NCBI RefSeq assembly: GCF_964019505.1 | Contig: NZ_OZ026449.1 | Span: forward strand, 310,001-374,000 | From: TIUS-1 sp964019505 | Lineage (GTDB): Bacteria > Bacillota_I > Bacilli_A > Mycoplasmatales > Mycoplasmataceae | DNA: 64,000 nucleotides | Direction of reading: 5' to 3' | Part shown: positions 36,335 to 47,045 of the stretch, piece by piece | Numbering within the stretch: position 1 is the stretch's first letter | Layout of the letters: every line of letters begins with the position of its first letter | Program-made: the position numbers and the translations under genes | The notes under the pieces: generated by a model | Seen by the model: the letters and a program-made list of their open reading frames with translations, nothing else | Databases searched by the model: none | Told to the model about the DNA's origin: nothing

Positions 36335-37879
36335 TTGAAAACAAATTATTTATTATTAAACGCTTCTATAACTGAGATTTCATTAATCACAGTCATTGCT
36401 ATTTGTGTTATCGCAATAGCTTTGCTTGTGTTTTTTGTATTTAAAATAAAAAACAAAACAAAGAATGAAACAAAAATTGCTCAGAAAAAGGCAAAGAAAA
36501 TTTATTTCAAAATTATTAATGAAGCTAAAGTTGAAAAAGAAGAATTATTAAACAAAGCTGAAGATAAAAAAAATGACTTATTAAAAGAATCAAACGATGA
36601 ATTACAAAGAATTATTCGTTTGAAAGAAGAGATTTTATTAGAAAAAGAGAAACACACTAGAATCAATCAAAGTTTCAAAGCTGCTGAAAACTCATTACAA
36701 AATGAAAAGTTAAAGTTAAATTCAGAAATATTAAAAATGGTTGCTGAATTAGAAACGGTAGCTTCAATGTCGAAAGATGAAGCACGTGATAATTTAGAAA
36801 AATCAATTTATAAATTACATAGAGATGAACTAAATAAAAGTCTAAATGAACTTGAAAATGTTTCAGAACTAAAGATTAAACAAAAGGTCCAAGACATCTT
36901 GATATCTGCCATGCAGAATGTTGTCATCGAAACAACTGAGTCATATAATTTAACATTCATTGAAATCAAGCATGAAGAAATGAAGGGTCGAATTATTGGA
37001 AAAGAGGGTAGGAATATAAAGGCATTCCAACAATATGGTGGAGTTGATCTGTTTATTGACGATTCATCAACAAAGGTGGGAATATCTTCTTTGAACCCGG
37101 TTCGAAGAGAAGTTGCTACCAGAACTTTGAATAAATTATTAGAGTCTGGTCGTTTACAGCCCGTATCAATTGAAGAAGAGTTGATTGTTCAAGGAGAAAA
37201 GATTGAACAAGAAATGAAAGAAATTGGTCAAAGGGTCGTTGACAATTTAAAATTAGAAAACGTCAATCAAAGAATTAAGTATTTATTAGGTAAATTAAGA
37301 TTTCGTTCAAGTTATTCTCAAAGCGTTTTAAATCATTCTATTGAAGTTGCTCAAATTTCGGGAATGATTGCTGCAGAGTTGGGATTAAATATTGAATTAG
37401 CAACAAAGTGTGGGTTACTACACGATATTGGTAAGGCTGTGGATTTTGAGGGTGAAGGCTCTCATGTCAAAATGGGTGTTGCTGAATTAGTTAAATTGAA
37501 CGAAGACAAAATTATTATTAATGCAGTTGAAGCTCATCATGGTGATGTTAGAAAAGAAACAATATATGCTGAAATCGTAATTATTGCTGATGCAATTTCT
37601 GCTGCAAGAATTGGAGCAAGAAACAATGACATAGCAGCGTTTGTTGCACGAATAAAAGAAATTGAAGATGAGTGTAATAAAGTAGAAGGTGTTTTAAAAA
37701 CATTTGCATTACAGTCTGGTAGACAAATACGAGTAATTGTAGATGCAGAAACTATATCAGATATCGATATGAAAAAACTTTCAGTTGAATTGCACGATGT
37801 TATTAATCGTGTAAAAAAAGTTCCTGGAAAAATTGTTTTAACTTTAATAAAAGAAAAAAGAATATCAATAGAAATCTAA
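36335..37879 (+). CDS. rny: Ribonuclease Y
   Basis: This is a 514-residue membrane-bound endoribonuclease that starts mRNA decay. It has one N-terminal membrane helix (about residues 16-38), a long Lys/Glu coiled coil (40-200), a KH domain (MKGRIIGKEGRNIKAFQQYGG) and an HD domain (CGLLHDIGKAVDFEG ... EAHHGD). The start is TTG at 36335 with GGAGAGG seven bases upstream; no ATG is available near it. Family length is about 520. Confidence 0.95.
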   Translation: MKTNYLLLNASITEISLITVIAICVIAIALLVFFVFKIKNKTKNETKIAQKKAKKIYFKIINEAKVEKEELLNKAEDKKNDLLKESNDELQRIIRLKEEILLEKEKHTRINQSFKAAENSLQNEKLKLNSEILKMVAELETVASMSKDEARDNLEKSIYKLHRDELNKSLNELENVSELKIKQKVQDILISAMQNVVIETTESYNLTFIEIKHEEMKGRIIGKEGRNIKAFQQYGGVDLFIDDSSTKVGISSLNPVRREVATRTLNKLLESGRLQPVSIEEELIVQGEKIEQEMKEIGQRVVDNLKLENVNQRIKYLLGKLRFRSSYSQSVLNHSIEVAQISGMIAAELGLNIELATKCGLLHDIGKAVDFEGEGSHVKMGVAELVKLNEDKIIINAVEAHHGDVRKETIYAEIVIIADAISAARIGARNNDIAAFVARIKEIEDECNKVEGVLKTFALQSGRQIRVIVDAETISDIDMKKLSVELHDVINRVKKVPGKIVLTLIKEKRISIEI

Positions 37880-37902
37880 TGTGGTTAAACCACATTTTTT
37901 TT
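37878..37902 (+). terminator. Terminator after rny
   Basis: AATGTGG TTAAA CCACATT followed by eight T's, starting within the rny stop codon. Confidence 0.88.
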
Positions 37903-37936
37903 ATCTAATGTATAATTAAACCAATTGAGGTATTTT

Positions 37937-39277
37937 ATGGGATTTGGAGATTTTTTAGCAAAACGCTTTCAGAAATCAATTGAAAAAAATTTAAAGAAAT
38001 CACAACTTAGTGAAGAAAACATTAGTGAAGCATTACGTGAGATTAGACTTTCTTTATTAGAGGCTGACGTAAACATTGATGTTGTTAAAAAAATAATTGC
38101 AGCTATCAAAGAAAAATCAATTGGTGGTTTCATTGAAGAAGGTGTTCGTGCTGATCAACAAATGGTTAAAATTGTTCATGAAGAATTAATCAATGTTCTT
38201 GGTAAAGAAAAATCAGAATTAAACATAAGTAGAAAGCCGTCACCAATTATGATGGTTGGTTTACAAGGTGCCGGTAAAACAACAACAGTAGCCAAACTAA
38301 CTAACTTGTTAAAAAAACAAGGTAAGAAAGTTTTAATGGTTGCTCTAGATATTTATCGTCCTGGTGCTATTGATCAATTAGTTGAACTTGCCACAAAAAA
38401 TAAATTTGATGTTTTTGAAAAGGGTAAACAAGATCCAACTAAGACAGCAAAAGAAGCGATGAAATATGCAGAAGACAACAAATATGATGTTGTACTTTTA
38501 GATACTGCTGGTCGTTTACAGATTGACAAACAACTAATGAATGAGTTGAAAGAAATCAAAAAGATTACTTCACCAACTGAAATCATTCTGACAGTTGATG
38601 GTATGACTGGGCAAGACATAATTAACGTCGCAACTGAGTTTAACAGTACACTTAAAATTACTGGAGTTATTGTAACTAAACTTGATGGAGACGCACGTGG
38701 TGGGGCTACATTATCTATTTCGTACGTTACAAAAGTTCCAATTAAATTTATTGGTGAAGGTGAAGGAATTGAAGCGCTTTCTGAATTCTATCCAAAACGT
38801 ATTGCTGATAGAATCATGGGATTTGGAGACGTTGAAACACTTTTTGAAAAAGCTACAAAACAAGTTGATCAACGTACAATGGAAAAAACAATGCGTCGTA
38901 TGATGCAAGGTTTATTTGATTTAGAAGATTTAAAAAACCAAATGGGACAATTAGCAAACATGGGAAACCTTGGTGGATTGATGAAAATGATGCCAGGTTT
39001 AAATGGTAAAGTTTCAGAAGAACAAATTATATCTGCTCAAGTTAAATTAAAAAATGCTGAGTACCTAATGGATTCAATGACTTTAAAAGAAAGAAGAGAC
39101 CCTAAATTACTTAAATCTTTAAATAGGAAAAAAAGAGTAATCAAAGGTTCTGGTAGATCAGAAAAAGAATTCAATGAATTAATCAACCAATTTGAGAAAT
39201 CAAAAAAACAAGCTTTAGAAATGGCTAAGATGTTTAAAAGTGGAAGAATGCCAAATATGGCAAACTTCGGAAAATAA
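37937..39277 (+). CDS. ffh: Signal recognition particle GTPase Ffh
   Basis: This 446-residue SRP54 protein delivers membrane and secreted proteins to the translocon. It has an N domain, a G domain (GLQGAGKTTT, LLDTAGRLQ, TKLDGDARGG) and a Met-rich M domain at the C-terminus (MRRMMQGL, MGNLGGLMKMMPG). I used the ATG at 37937 (GFGDFLAKRF), with GAGG upstream; a TTG four codons earlier is less likely. Confidence 0.97.
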   Translation: MGFGDFLAKRFQKSIEKNLKKSQLSEENISEALREIRLSLLEADVNIDVVKKIIAAIKEKSIGGFIEEGVRADQQMVKIVHEELINVLGKEKSELNISRKPSPIMMVGLQGAGKTTTVAKLTNLLKKQGKKVLMVALDIYRPGAIDQLVELATKNKFDVFEKGKQDPTKTAKEAMKYAEDNKYDVVLLDTAGRLQIDKQLMNELKEIKKITSPTEIILTVDGMTGQDIINVATEFNSTLKITGVIVTKLDGDARGGATLSISYVTKVPIKFIGEGEGIEALSEFYPKRIADRIMGFGDVETLFEKATKQVDQRTMEKTMRRMMQGLFDLEDLKNQMGQLANMGNLGGLMKMMPGLNGKVSEEQIISAQVKLKNAEYLMDSMTLKERRDPKLLKSLNRKKRVIKGSGRSEKEFNELINQFEKSKKQALEMAKMFKSGRMPNMANFGK

Positions 39278-39303
39278 AAATACGAATCTAATTCGTATTT
39301 TTA
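39277..39303. terminator. Bidirectional terminator, ffh / convergent gene
   Basis: AAAATACGAA and TTCGTATTTT with a TCTAA loop. It spans the gap between convergent stops, and the leftward gene's stop lies at its right edge. Confidence 0.85.
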
Positions 39304-40047
39304 TTTTGAAAGTAAGATTAATAAAATTGTAATGTAGAACAATCTATCAATGTGTTCTGTAATAAATACTTCATCATTTTTTGATATGTTATTTAAATTT
39401 ATTCCAGACAACCTTTCGATATCGGTTAAAAAGTTTTTAACAAATTCAACACCAAACATTTCAACTTGAAAATCAGAAATTTCTCTTTTGGCTGTAATTA
39501 TATTTTTCAACGAAGTAACTCTTTCGATGAATTGGTTTTGTGAATAAGATATAAAGTTTTTTACTTCAATATTAATTATTTCATTTTTAGATTTTTTGAT
39601 AACTGATTCAATTAATTGTTTACTTTGAGAAGGGACAAGTTTGAATAATTTATAACCTTCATTATTAGTTGAAGGATCTAGTTCATAACCATTCAATTCA
39701 ATATATGATTTTATTTTTTTTGGTGTAGAAAACATGTCATAACCTAGTGAGTCTGGGTATTTGAATTTTCTTTTATGCATTTGATAAATTAAGTTATAAA
39801 CAATTTCTAAGTAAGTTAAGTTCAAACTTTTATCTTTTGAACTTTTGTGAATTGCAATATTATTTACTGTTGTTAATTGTTTGAAGTCCATCCCGTAAAG
39901 ATCAAAAGAAATCATGTTACAAAATGTAAGTATTGTTGAGTTGCTTAATAGGTAGTTAAGAACAAATTCTAAATCTGCAGATAGGTGTTCGTTTACGTTT
40001 GCAGATTTGGCTTTTATATCCAAAACTGAAATAAAGTTTTTATTCAT
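39301..40047 (-). CDS. Hypothetical protein
   Basis: This 248-residue, mostly helical soluble protein is unrecognised. No signal peptide is present, and the last residues (FYITILLILLSK) are hydrophobic, perhaps a short C-terminal anchor. A GGAG sits about 7 bases before the ATG. It contains no Trp codon. It is a single-gene leftward unit between ffh and rlmH. Confidence 0.65.
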   Translation of the reverse strand: MNKNFISVLDIKAKSANVNEHLSADLEFVLNYLLSNSTILTFCNMISFDLYGMDFKQLTTVNNIAIHKSSKDKSLNLTYLEIVYNLIYQMHKRKFKYPDSLGYDMFSTPKKIKSYIELNGYELDPSTNNEGYKLFKLVPSQSKQLIESVIKKSKNEIINIEVKNFISYSQNQFIERVTSLKNIITAKREISDFQVEMFGVEFVKNFLTDIERLSGINLNNISKNDEVFITEHIDRLFYITILLILLSK

Positions 40048-40098
40048 TTGATCTCCATAGTTATATACTTAAATATTATAATATTAATGAGGTTCCAA

Positions 40099-40569
40099 AT
40101 GAAAATTAAAATAATATGCTTTAACAAAGTGGACAAAGAATTCAAAGACGTAATTAGCTATTACTCTGACAAGATTTCAAAATTATGTAATTTTGAAATT
40201 ATTGAAATAAATGAAGTTGCTACAAACAACCAAACTAAAAATATTGTAGAAAATATGAAACTGTTATCTAACAAATTAAATGTACTAATTGAAAATAGAT
40301 TTCAACCAATAGTGTTAGATGTTAATTCTAAAATCGTTGATTCAATTGAATTTAAAAATTTAATTGAAAACAATAAAGATACTGGAACGGGTAATCTAGC
40401 GTTTATTGTTGGACCAAGTGATGGGTATAGCGATGAGTTCAAACAAAATAACTATACTAAAATTAGTTTTGGAAAAGTCACTATGCCACATCTATTGTTT
40501 AGAGCAGTGTTGTTTGAACAAATATACAGATCATTTAAGATAATGAATAATGATAAATATCATAAATAA
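40099..40569 (+). CDS. rlmH: 23S rRNA pseudouridine-1915 N3-methyltransferase RlmH
   Basis: This 156-residue SPOUT methyltransferase acts on the assembled 70S ribosome. The C-terminal signature FGKVTMPHLLFRAVLFEQIYRS followed by NNDKYHK is diagnostic, as is the knot loop IVGPSDGYS. I start at the ATG at 40099 (MKIKIICF) after GAGG, not at an upstream in-frame start. Rightward operon with rbgA and rnhB. Confidence 0.94.
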   Translation: MKIKIICFNKVDKEFKDVISYYSDKISKLCNFEIIEINEVATNNQTKNIVENMKLLSNKLNVLIENRFQPIVLDVNSKIVDSIEFKNLIENNKDTGTGNLAFIVGPSDGYSDEFKQNNYTKISFGKVTMPHLLFRAVLFEQIYRSFKIMNNDKYHK

Positions 40570-40595
40570 AAGTATAATAAATTGGAGGTAAAATT

Positions 40596-41564
40596 ATGAG
40601 TCAAAATACAACTAAAGCATCATTCAACTGATTTCCAGGACACATGAATAAAGCCTTAAAAGAAATCGAAGAGCTAATTGTAGCTGTTGATTTCATTGTA
40701 GAAATAGTTGATGCAAGAGCACCGTTTTCTACACGTAATCCAATGATGAGAAAAATTGGAACAAACAAAAAAAGATTATTTGTTTTAACAAAAGGGGATT
40801 TAGCAGATTCTGTTGTAACAAAACAATGAATGGAATATTTTAAATCAAGAGGTGATGACTGTTATTTAATTGATAAAAAAAATAAAAACATACTTCCAGA
40901 TATCGAAAAGATAATCAATAAAAGAACGGAACCACAAAGAAAAGCTGCGAAGAAAAAAGGAATCGACGCTTTACTTGTTAATGTGTTGGTTGTAGGTATT
41001 CCAAACGTCGGTAAATCTACTTTTATCTCAAAACTAATTAAAAATAAAAAAATTAAAATTGCTAACATGCCAGGTGTAACTCGTGGTTTCCAAAGATTTA
41101 ATCTAACTCCATTGATTACACTTATTGATACTCCAGGAATATTACCATCAAAATTTGATAGTGAAATTCAAGCATGTAACTGTGTTGCAGCTAATGCAAT
41201 TAAAATTGATGTAATCCCAAAAGAAAGATTTGCCACAAGAATCTTAAAGTATATTTATGACAATTATCCAAATGTAATTGAAACAAGATACAAAACAAGA
41301 AAACAATTTAAAAGACCAATCAATTATGATGACTCATATAAATTATTTGAAGAGATAGCAAGAAGAAATGGTTTAATACTTTTCCAAGATATTCCCGATG
41401 TTGATAAATCAATCAATTTATTTATTAGAGATTTACTAGGTGGTAAGTTTGAAAAAGTTTCATTTGAAAAACCTTTAGATATTGGCGATACATCAACAAT
41501 GATCTTAAGTACACAAAAAGAATTAGAAATTACAGAAGACTTTGATAACACTATTGAATGATAA
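40596..41564 (+). CDS. rbgA: Ribosome biogenesis GTPase RbgA (YlqF)
   Basis: This is a 322-residue circularly permuted GTPase needed for late 50S assembly. The motif order is permuted: G4 (LTKGDLAD) comes first, then G1 (VVGIPNVGKSTF), G2/G3 (GVTRGFQ, LIDTPGIL). The N-terminal NWFPGHMNKALKEIE is typical of YlqF (Trp is TGA). GGAGG precedes the ATG. The last codon is TGA (Trp), then TAA; rnhB begins 3 bases later. Confidence 0.95.
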
Positions 41565-41567
41565 AAT

Positions 41568-42182
41568 ATGACACTAATAGAATTTGATAATCAAATAAAA
41601 CTTGACAACAAAGTAAAACTAATTTCTGGAAGTGACGAAGTCGGCAGAGGTGCAATGGCTGGTCCAATTGTTGTCGCAAGTGTAATTTTAAATAATGGAT
41701 TTGAAGATTCGAGAATTAAAGATTCAAAAATTGTTTCTGCAAAATTAAGAGAAACACTTTTTGATTTAATAATTAAAAATTCAACTTCATATTCAATTAA
41801 AGTTTACGACAGTCAATATGTTGATAGGGTTAATCCAAAGCAAACTTCAAAAAATGGAATGTTAGAAACAATCTCCAAGTTAAAAACAAAACCAGACATT
41901 GCTTTACTTGATGCTGAAAAACTTGATATCAAAGATATACAAACAATATCTTTGATAAAAGGTGATAGTAAATCACAATCAATTGCAGCAGCTTCTATAT
42001 TGGCTAAAGTTTATAGAGATAGAATTATGTATGAATATGACAAACAGTACCCGGAATATAGTTTTTCAAAGCATAAAGGCTATTGCACTAAACTGCATTA
42101 TAAAGCTGTGGATGAGTTTGGAGTACTTGATATACATAGAAAGTCATACAAACCAATTATTGATGCCCTGAACAAGAGATAA
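41568..42182 (+). CDS. rnhB: Ribonuclease HII
   Basis: This 204-residue enzyme removes ribonucleotides from RNA-DNA hybrids. The active-site motif is SGSDEVGRGAMAGP (Asp, Glu), with further acidic residues in ALLDAEKL and conserved AAASILAKVYRD. It is coupled to rbgA, an order widespread in Firmicutes (ylqF-rnhB). Confidence 0.95.
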   Translation: MTLIEFDNQIKLDNKVKLISGSDEVGRGAMAGPIVVASVILNNGFEDSRIKDSKIVSAKLRETLFDLIIKNSTSYSIKVYDSQYVDRVNPKQTSKNGMLETISKLKTKPDIALLDAEKLDIKDIQTISLIKGDSKSQSIAAASILAKVYRDRIMYEYDKQYPEYSFSKHKGYCTKLHYKAVDEFGVLDIHRKSYKPIIDALNKR

Positions 42183-42270
42183 GTTTTAATTAACTTATTT
42201 TTTATTTAAGTATATTAATATTATTTTGATTTAGTAAAATAAAGGTACCAAAATAATTCGGAGGAAATAT

Positions 42271-43956
42271 ATGTTTGATAAAAAAAATACTAAATACTTA
42301 GAGTGAATTGAAAATGAAAATTTAATCCCTGAGTTAAGAGAACATTTACTTAATGCAAATGATGATGAGCTTAATGCTGCATTTTCAATCTCACTTGAAT
42401 TTGGAACAGCTGGAATAAGGGGTGTATTAGGCGCTGGACCAGGTAGGTTTAACATTTATACAATTAAGCAAGTTACACGTGCTTACGTTGAACTATTAAA
42501 ACAAAAACACCCAAAAGATTTGGCAACTAGAGGAATAGTTGTTGGACACGATAACAGATACAAATCAATTGAGTTTGCAAATGCTGTAGCTGAAATCCTA
42601 ACTAGTTTAGGAGTTAAGGCTTACTTATTTAAAAACAATGATATGAAACCAACACCAGTTGTTTCATATGCAGTTAAAGACCTAAACACAATTGGTGGAA
42701 TAGTAGTTACAGCTTCACATAACCCAGCAATTTATAATGGATATAAAATCTATGATGAATTTGGTTGTCAATTAATTGACAGTGATACTGTAGTAATTTC
42801 AAAAGAAATGGAAATCGATTCTGAAAACATGATTGATTGAAATTATGTACCAAATAAAAAACTATTATTAGAAGTATCAAATTCAACAATTGAAAACTAC
42901 AATACAATGATCAAAAAATTACAGTTCCATGAAAAAGCAGACAAAAATAAATTTGAAATTATTTATTCAGCAGTTAATGGAACAGGGACAGAATTTGTAC
43001 CACCAATTTTAGAAGAGTCAGGATACAAAGTTATTCAAGTTGAAGAACATGCATTTGAAGATCCAAGTTTCAAAAATGTAATTAACCCAAACCCGGAATT
43101 TCCACCTGCTTGAGAAATACCTTTAAAAAAATACGGTAAAGCAAATCCAAATGCAAACATAATTGTTATGACTGATCCAGATGCAGATAGAATTGGTCTT
43201 GCTGTAAATCACAATAATGAATGAATTAGATTAGATGGTAACCAAACAGGACCATTATTAATTGATTGAAAATTATCACAATTAAAAGCAATTAATAAAA
43301 TTCCAAAAAATCCAGCATTGTATTCTTCATTTGTAACAAGTGATTTAGGTGATAGAATTGCGGCTGAAACTTACGGAGTTAAAGTTGTTAAGACATTAAC
43401 TGGTTTTAAATGAATGGGTTCTGAAATTTTAAAAGAAAAAGACAATGGTTTAAACTTCGTATTTGCATATGAAGAAAGTTATGGTTATGTATTAGATAGT
43501 TCAACACTAGATAAGGATGGAATACAAGCAGCTATCATGTTGAGTGAGATGGCTTGATTTTATAAAACAAAACACAATAAATCACTTATTGATGTATTGC
43601 ATGACCTATATGCAAAATATGGTTTCTACACTACATATACTGAAAACCTAAATTTTAAACCAGAAGAAATTAAATCAAAAATTGATCCAATTTTATCTAA
43701 GTTTAGAAATAATCCACCAAAAGAATTTGCTGGATTAAAAATGATAAAACAAGAAGACTATATAAATGGTTTACACAATATGCCAGGTCAAAACTTATTA
43801 AAGTTCTATTATGAAGATGGTTCTTGATTTGCAGTTAGACCTTCAGGTACTGAACCAAAGGTTAAAATTTACTTTATTGCTGTGGCAAAAGATGAAAAAG
43901 AATCAAAAACAAAACTAGACAAAATGCTAGTAGAATTGAAAAACTTTATAAAATAA
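42271..43956 (+). CDS. manB: Phosphohexomutase (phosphoglucomutase / phosphomannomutase)
   Basis: This 561-residue alpha-D-phosphohexomutase shows the four domain signatures: phosphoserine loop VTASHNPA, metal site TDPDADRIG, sugar-specificity loop FAYEESYGYVLD and phosphate site RPSGTEPKVK. The EESYG type and ~560-residue length fit the PgcA-like phosphoglucomutase/phosphomannomutase group; substrate choice cannot be settled by eye. Phosphopentomutase is an alternative role in some Mollicutes. Eight or so TGA-Trp codons. GGAGG precedes the ATG. Confidence 0.9.
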
Positions 43957-43992
43957 AAAAAATAATTCAAAAAAATGAATTGTTTTTTTTGT
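43957..43992 (+). terminator. Terminator after the phosphohexomutase gene
   Basis: AATTCA AAAAAA TGAATT extended by A's on the left and a T-run on the right. Confidence 0.75.
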
Positions 43993-43996
43993 TTCT

Positions 43997-44004
43997 TGAC
44001 GTTA
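43997..44004 (+). promoter_or_regulatory. TGACGTTA motif upstream of the SSB-like gene
   Basis: Identical in sequence and in distance to the ATG (30 bases) to the motif before recA at 35222. Confidence 0.4.
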
Positions 44005-44026
44005 TAGAAGGTGGAGGAATAAAAAA

Positions 44027-44332
44027 ATGAACAATGTAACATTAATAGGACAACTAGTAAATGTCCCTGAACTAATCTTTGAAAAAGATGGTGATGAAAA
44101 AAGACTGTATAAATTAACCCTGCGAGTTGAAAGACCTTTCAAATCAAAAACAACAAGTATTGAGGCTGACTTTATAAATATAAAAGTATGAGCAAACGTA
44201 TTGGGTGATGAAAGTGAATACTTTGAAGATTCACTACTAAGTGTTGAAGGCAGAATAGTTTCTTACATGTCAAAAGACAAAACACAATATATCAATGAAA
44301 TGATTGCAAGTAAAGTTATCAACTACAACTAA
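44027..44332 (+). CDS. Small OB-fold single-stranded DNA-binding protein-like
   Basis: This 101-residue protein starts MNNVTLIGQLVNVPEL, the typical beginning of SSB/PriB-type OB-folds. The strand-rich body contains KLTLRVERPF, then DFINIKVWAN and SLLSVEGRIVSY. The acidic C-terminal tip of true SSB is missing, so it is a short or secondary SSB. One Trp is TGA. GGAGG precedes the ATG. Its stop overlaps the next ATG (TAATG); the partner is a DprA-like protein, which suggests a role in DNA uptake or recombination. Confidence 0.75.
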
Positions 44333-44973
44333 TGGAAAAAGTATTATTATACTTTGCACTGAAATATAAAGGTGATTGAGACAAAGTCTACAAAGCACTT
44401 GAAACAAAAGAAAAAATTGAAATGAATGTTTTAACCGAAGCGATTAAAAGCATCAGATGTAATTGAACCACTATTATTTCAAGTGATTACCCAGAAGCGC
44501 TTAAATATACTTTTAAACCGCCATTTGTAATCTTTTACATTGGTGATTTGAGAGTATTAAATACCACTAACAATGTAATGAGTTTTGTTAATTCAAACGA
44601 TTCAATAAATCAAGTTGATGATCAAACTCACGTTGGATTAATTAAAAGTGTAAAAAATCTTTCAAATAAATCATTTCTTGTATTAGATAATGGTATTTAC
44701 ACATATATGCTTGAAAATGAATCCCAAACAAGTGAACTTGTTTTATCTGAATCATATAATGACTTTGAAATACCAAAAAATTCAATACTTAAAAATCAAT
44801 TGAGATTTGTTTCATCAATCAGCAATAGTGTTGTGATTGATGAATACGACGAAACTGTAATTGAAGAAATCAATTCATTTTCAACAAATGAAGACTTCAA
44901 AATATTTGTAAAAAACAAAAACCTTGATTTAGATTCAAAATTTTCAAATGTTTTTATCTTTAACAAAAATTAG
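44332..44973 (+). CDS. Divergent, shortened DprA/Smf-like protein
   Basis: This 213-residue protein keeps the outline of DprA: a short N-terminal helical part, SSDYPEALKYTFKPPFVIFYIGD (compare the YPxxLxxxxxPPxxLYxxG entry of DprA), a central strand KSFLVLDNG, then LSESYNDFEIPKNSILKNQLRFVSSISNSVVIDE, which follows the DprA pattern SEYPxGxxPxxxxFxxRNRIIxxLSxxVxVVE. The Rossmann glycine motif (VGSRxxSxYG) and the RNR of the binding groove are eroded, and the C-terminal winged helix is absent. Known: DprA loads RecA on incoming DNA. Activity here is uncertain. Coupled to the SSB-like gene. Confidence 0.72.
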
Positions 44974-44978
44974 AATTT

Positions 44979-45006
44979 ATTAGTCATGGAAATGACTATT
45001 TTTTAT
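44979..45006 (+). terminator. Terminator after the DprA-like gene
   Basis: TAGTCAT GGAA ATGACTA followed by a T-run. Confidence 0.88.
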
Positions 45007-45059
45007 TAACTAATTAATATAATATTTTATTATATGCAAATACTAGAAGGGGGTTAGAT

Positions 45060-46952
45060 ATGAAGACTCAACAAGAACAGGAAAAAATATTAGACCCTCG
45101 TGAGAAGGTAGAAAAAACGTCAACACAAGACACTTTTGTAAAATTTGATGAATCAGATATGAAGGCTACAAAAAAAATATTAGGTAAAGAAGCTACTTTT
45201 ATCGGAACAATGTCAGCACACTTTAAGAAAAATCCTTACAAAGCGTTATCACTATTTGTTTTAGTTATACTTGCAGCTACTTGCGGAATTCTTGCCCCAT
45301 TAATCATTGAACAAGTTATGTTAGATTTAAAGAATATTCCTACATACTTCTTAGGTATTAAAATGGTTTGATGATCATGGGGTATTCTTCAATTAATACT
45401 TTTTGTTTTTCTTGGAGGTTTCACATACGCGACTCAAATTATTGCTGGAAGAATGGGTAGACAAGTAGAGATAAATTTAAGAAATGATTGTTTAAAAAGG
45501 CTGTTCACTCAAGACATATCTTATTATTCAGATAAAAAAATTGGTGAAATTCTAACTAAGTTAATATCAGATACTCAAATTGTTGGAGAACAATCTCAGA
45601 TAGTTCCAATTGCTGCAATTAATGCAATCATCACATTCTTTGGTTCATTAGTTGTATTCTTTATAATTGATGTTTATCTTGCGACAGTAGTTGTTGTAAC
45701 TATTTTCTTAGCAGTGTTCTTAATGTTCTTAGCATTATTTATCATCAGACCTTTAATGGTTAAAATGCGTGGAAAACTAACTACTATTAATGGTGACGTT
45801 ACTGATCGAGTTAACGCTATTAGGTTAATTAAATCTTCTGGTTCAGAAGATTTTGAAATGGAAAGATTTTGAGATAGTCATAAAAGATACTATAAATTCA
45901 CAAATAGTATATCAATCATGGTTGCTTCGTTTATCACTATTTTAGTTACTGCCACAAGTTCAATGCAAGTTATAGTTGTTATTTCTGCGGTATTAATTTA
46001 TAGCAACGATACTGAGCTTTTATCGGCAAAACTGATTCCGTTCATTGCGGGTGTTGGAACCATGACCGGACCGATTATGCAAGTTGCTAAGATTATGTTT
46101 GGATTTATCCAAGCTGAAGTTGCATCTTATCGTATTCAAGTGATAATCAAATCATCTTCAAGAATAGATCCGCATTACGACTCTACAAAGGGATATACAA
46201 TTGAAAACTTAAATGGAGATATAGTATTTCAAAATGTTGAATTTACATATCCAGAAAAACCAGAAAGTGTAATCATTCCAAAATTTGATTTTGTTTTTGA
46301 AAAAGGGAAATCATACGCTTTTGTTGGAGAGACCGGGTCAGGTAAATCTACAATTGCAAAAATGCTATTAAGATTTTATGATCCAAGTAAAGGTAAAATT
46401 TTAATTAATGGAACTGTAGATTTAAAAGATGTAAAACTATCAACATATTTAAAACATGTTGGATATGTTGAACAAGAACCACAAATTATCCTTGGAACTG
46501 TATTTGACAATATTAAATATGGTAACTTTGGAAAATCTGATGAAGACGCTATTCAGGCAGCTAAGAAATCAGAACTACATGATATCATTATGAACTTCTC
46601 AGATGGATACAACACTGTGCTAGGTGAAAAGGGATTCATGTTATCTGGTGGTCAAAAACAAAGACTAGTTATTGCTAGAATGTTTTTAAAAGATCCACAA
46701 TTATTAATCCTAGATGAAGCAACTTCAGCATTAGATAATATTGTAGAAAAAGAAATACAAGCAAACATTGAATCATTGATGAGTGGTAGAACTTCTGTAA
46801 CTATCGCTCATAGACTTTCAACAATAAAAAATGTAGACCAAATCATTGTTTTAGGAAGGGGTCAAGGTATATCTCAAGTAGGTACTTTTGACGAACTAAA
46901 GTCAATTCCTGGCCATTTCCAAAACTTATACAATGCAGGTAAAATGCAATAA
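45060..46952 (+). CDS. ABC exporter half-transporter (MsbA/LmrA type)
   Basis: This 630-residue protein is a fused membrane and ATPase half-transporter. A ~55-residue polar N-terminus precedes six membrane segments (about 60-340). The nucleotide-binding domain has Walker A GETGSGKST, Q-loop GYVEQEPQ, signature LSGGQKQR, Walker B LLILDEATSALD and the switch His in TIAHRLS. Known: such proteins act as dimers exporting lipids, drugs or peptides. Only one half is encoded here, implying a homodimer. Strong AGGGGG near the ATG; Trp codons are TGA. Confidence 0.93.
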
Positions 46953-46977
46953 TATGTGCATAAGTGCGAAACTTTTT

Positions 46978-47006
46978 AAAACTCAACATTTGTTGAGTTT
47001 TTTTTA
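46978..47006 (+). terminator. Terminator after the ABC exporter
   Basis: AAAACTCAACA TT TGTTGAGTTTT, then T's. A possible promoter for the next gene (TTGAGT at 46993-46998, TACAAT at 47017-47022, 18-base spacer) overlaps its right arm. Confidence 0.85.
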
Positions 47007-47045
47007 TTTTTAATAGTACAATTAAGAAACAAATAGGAGAAAAAA

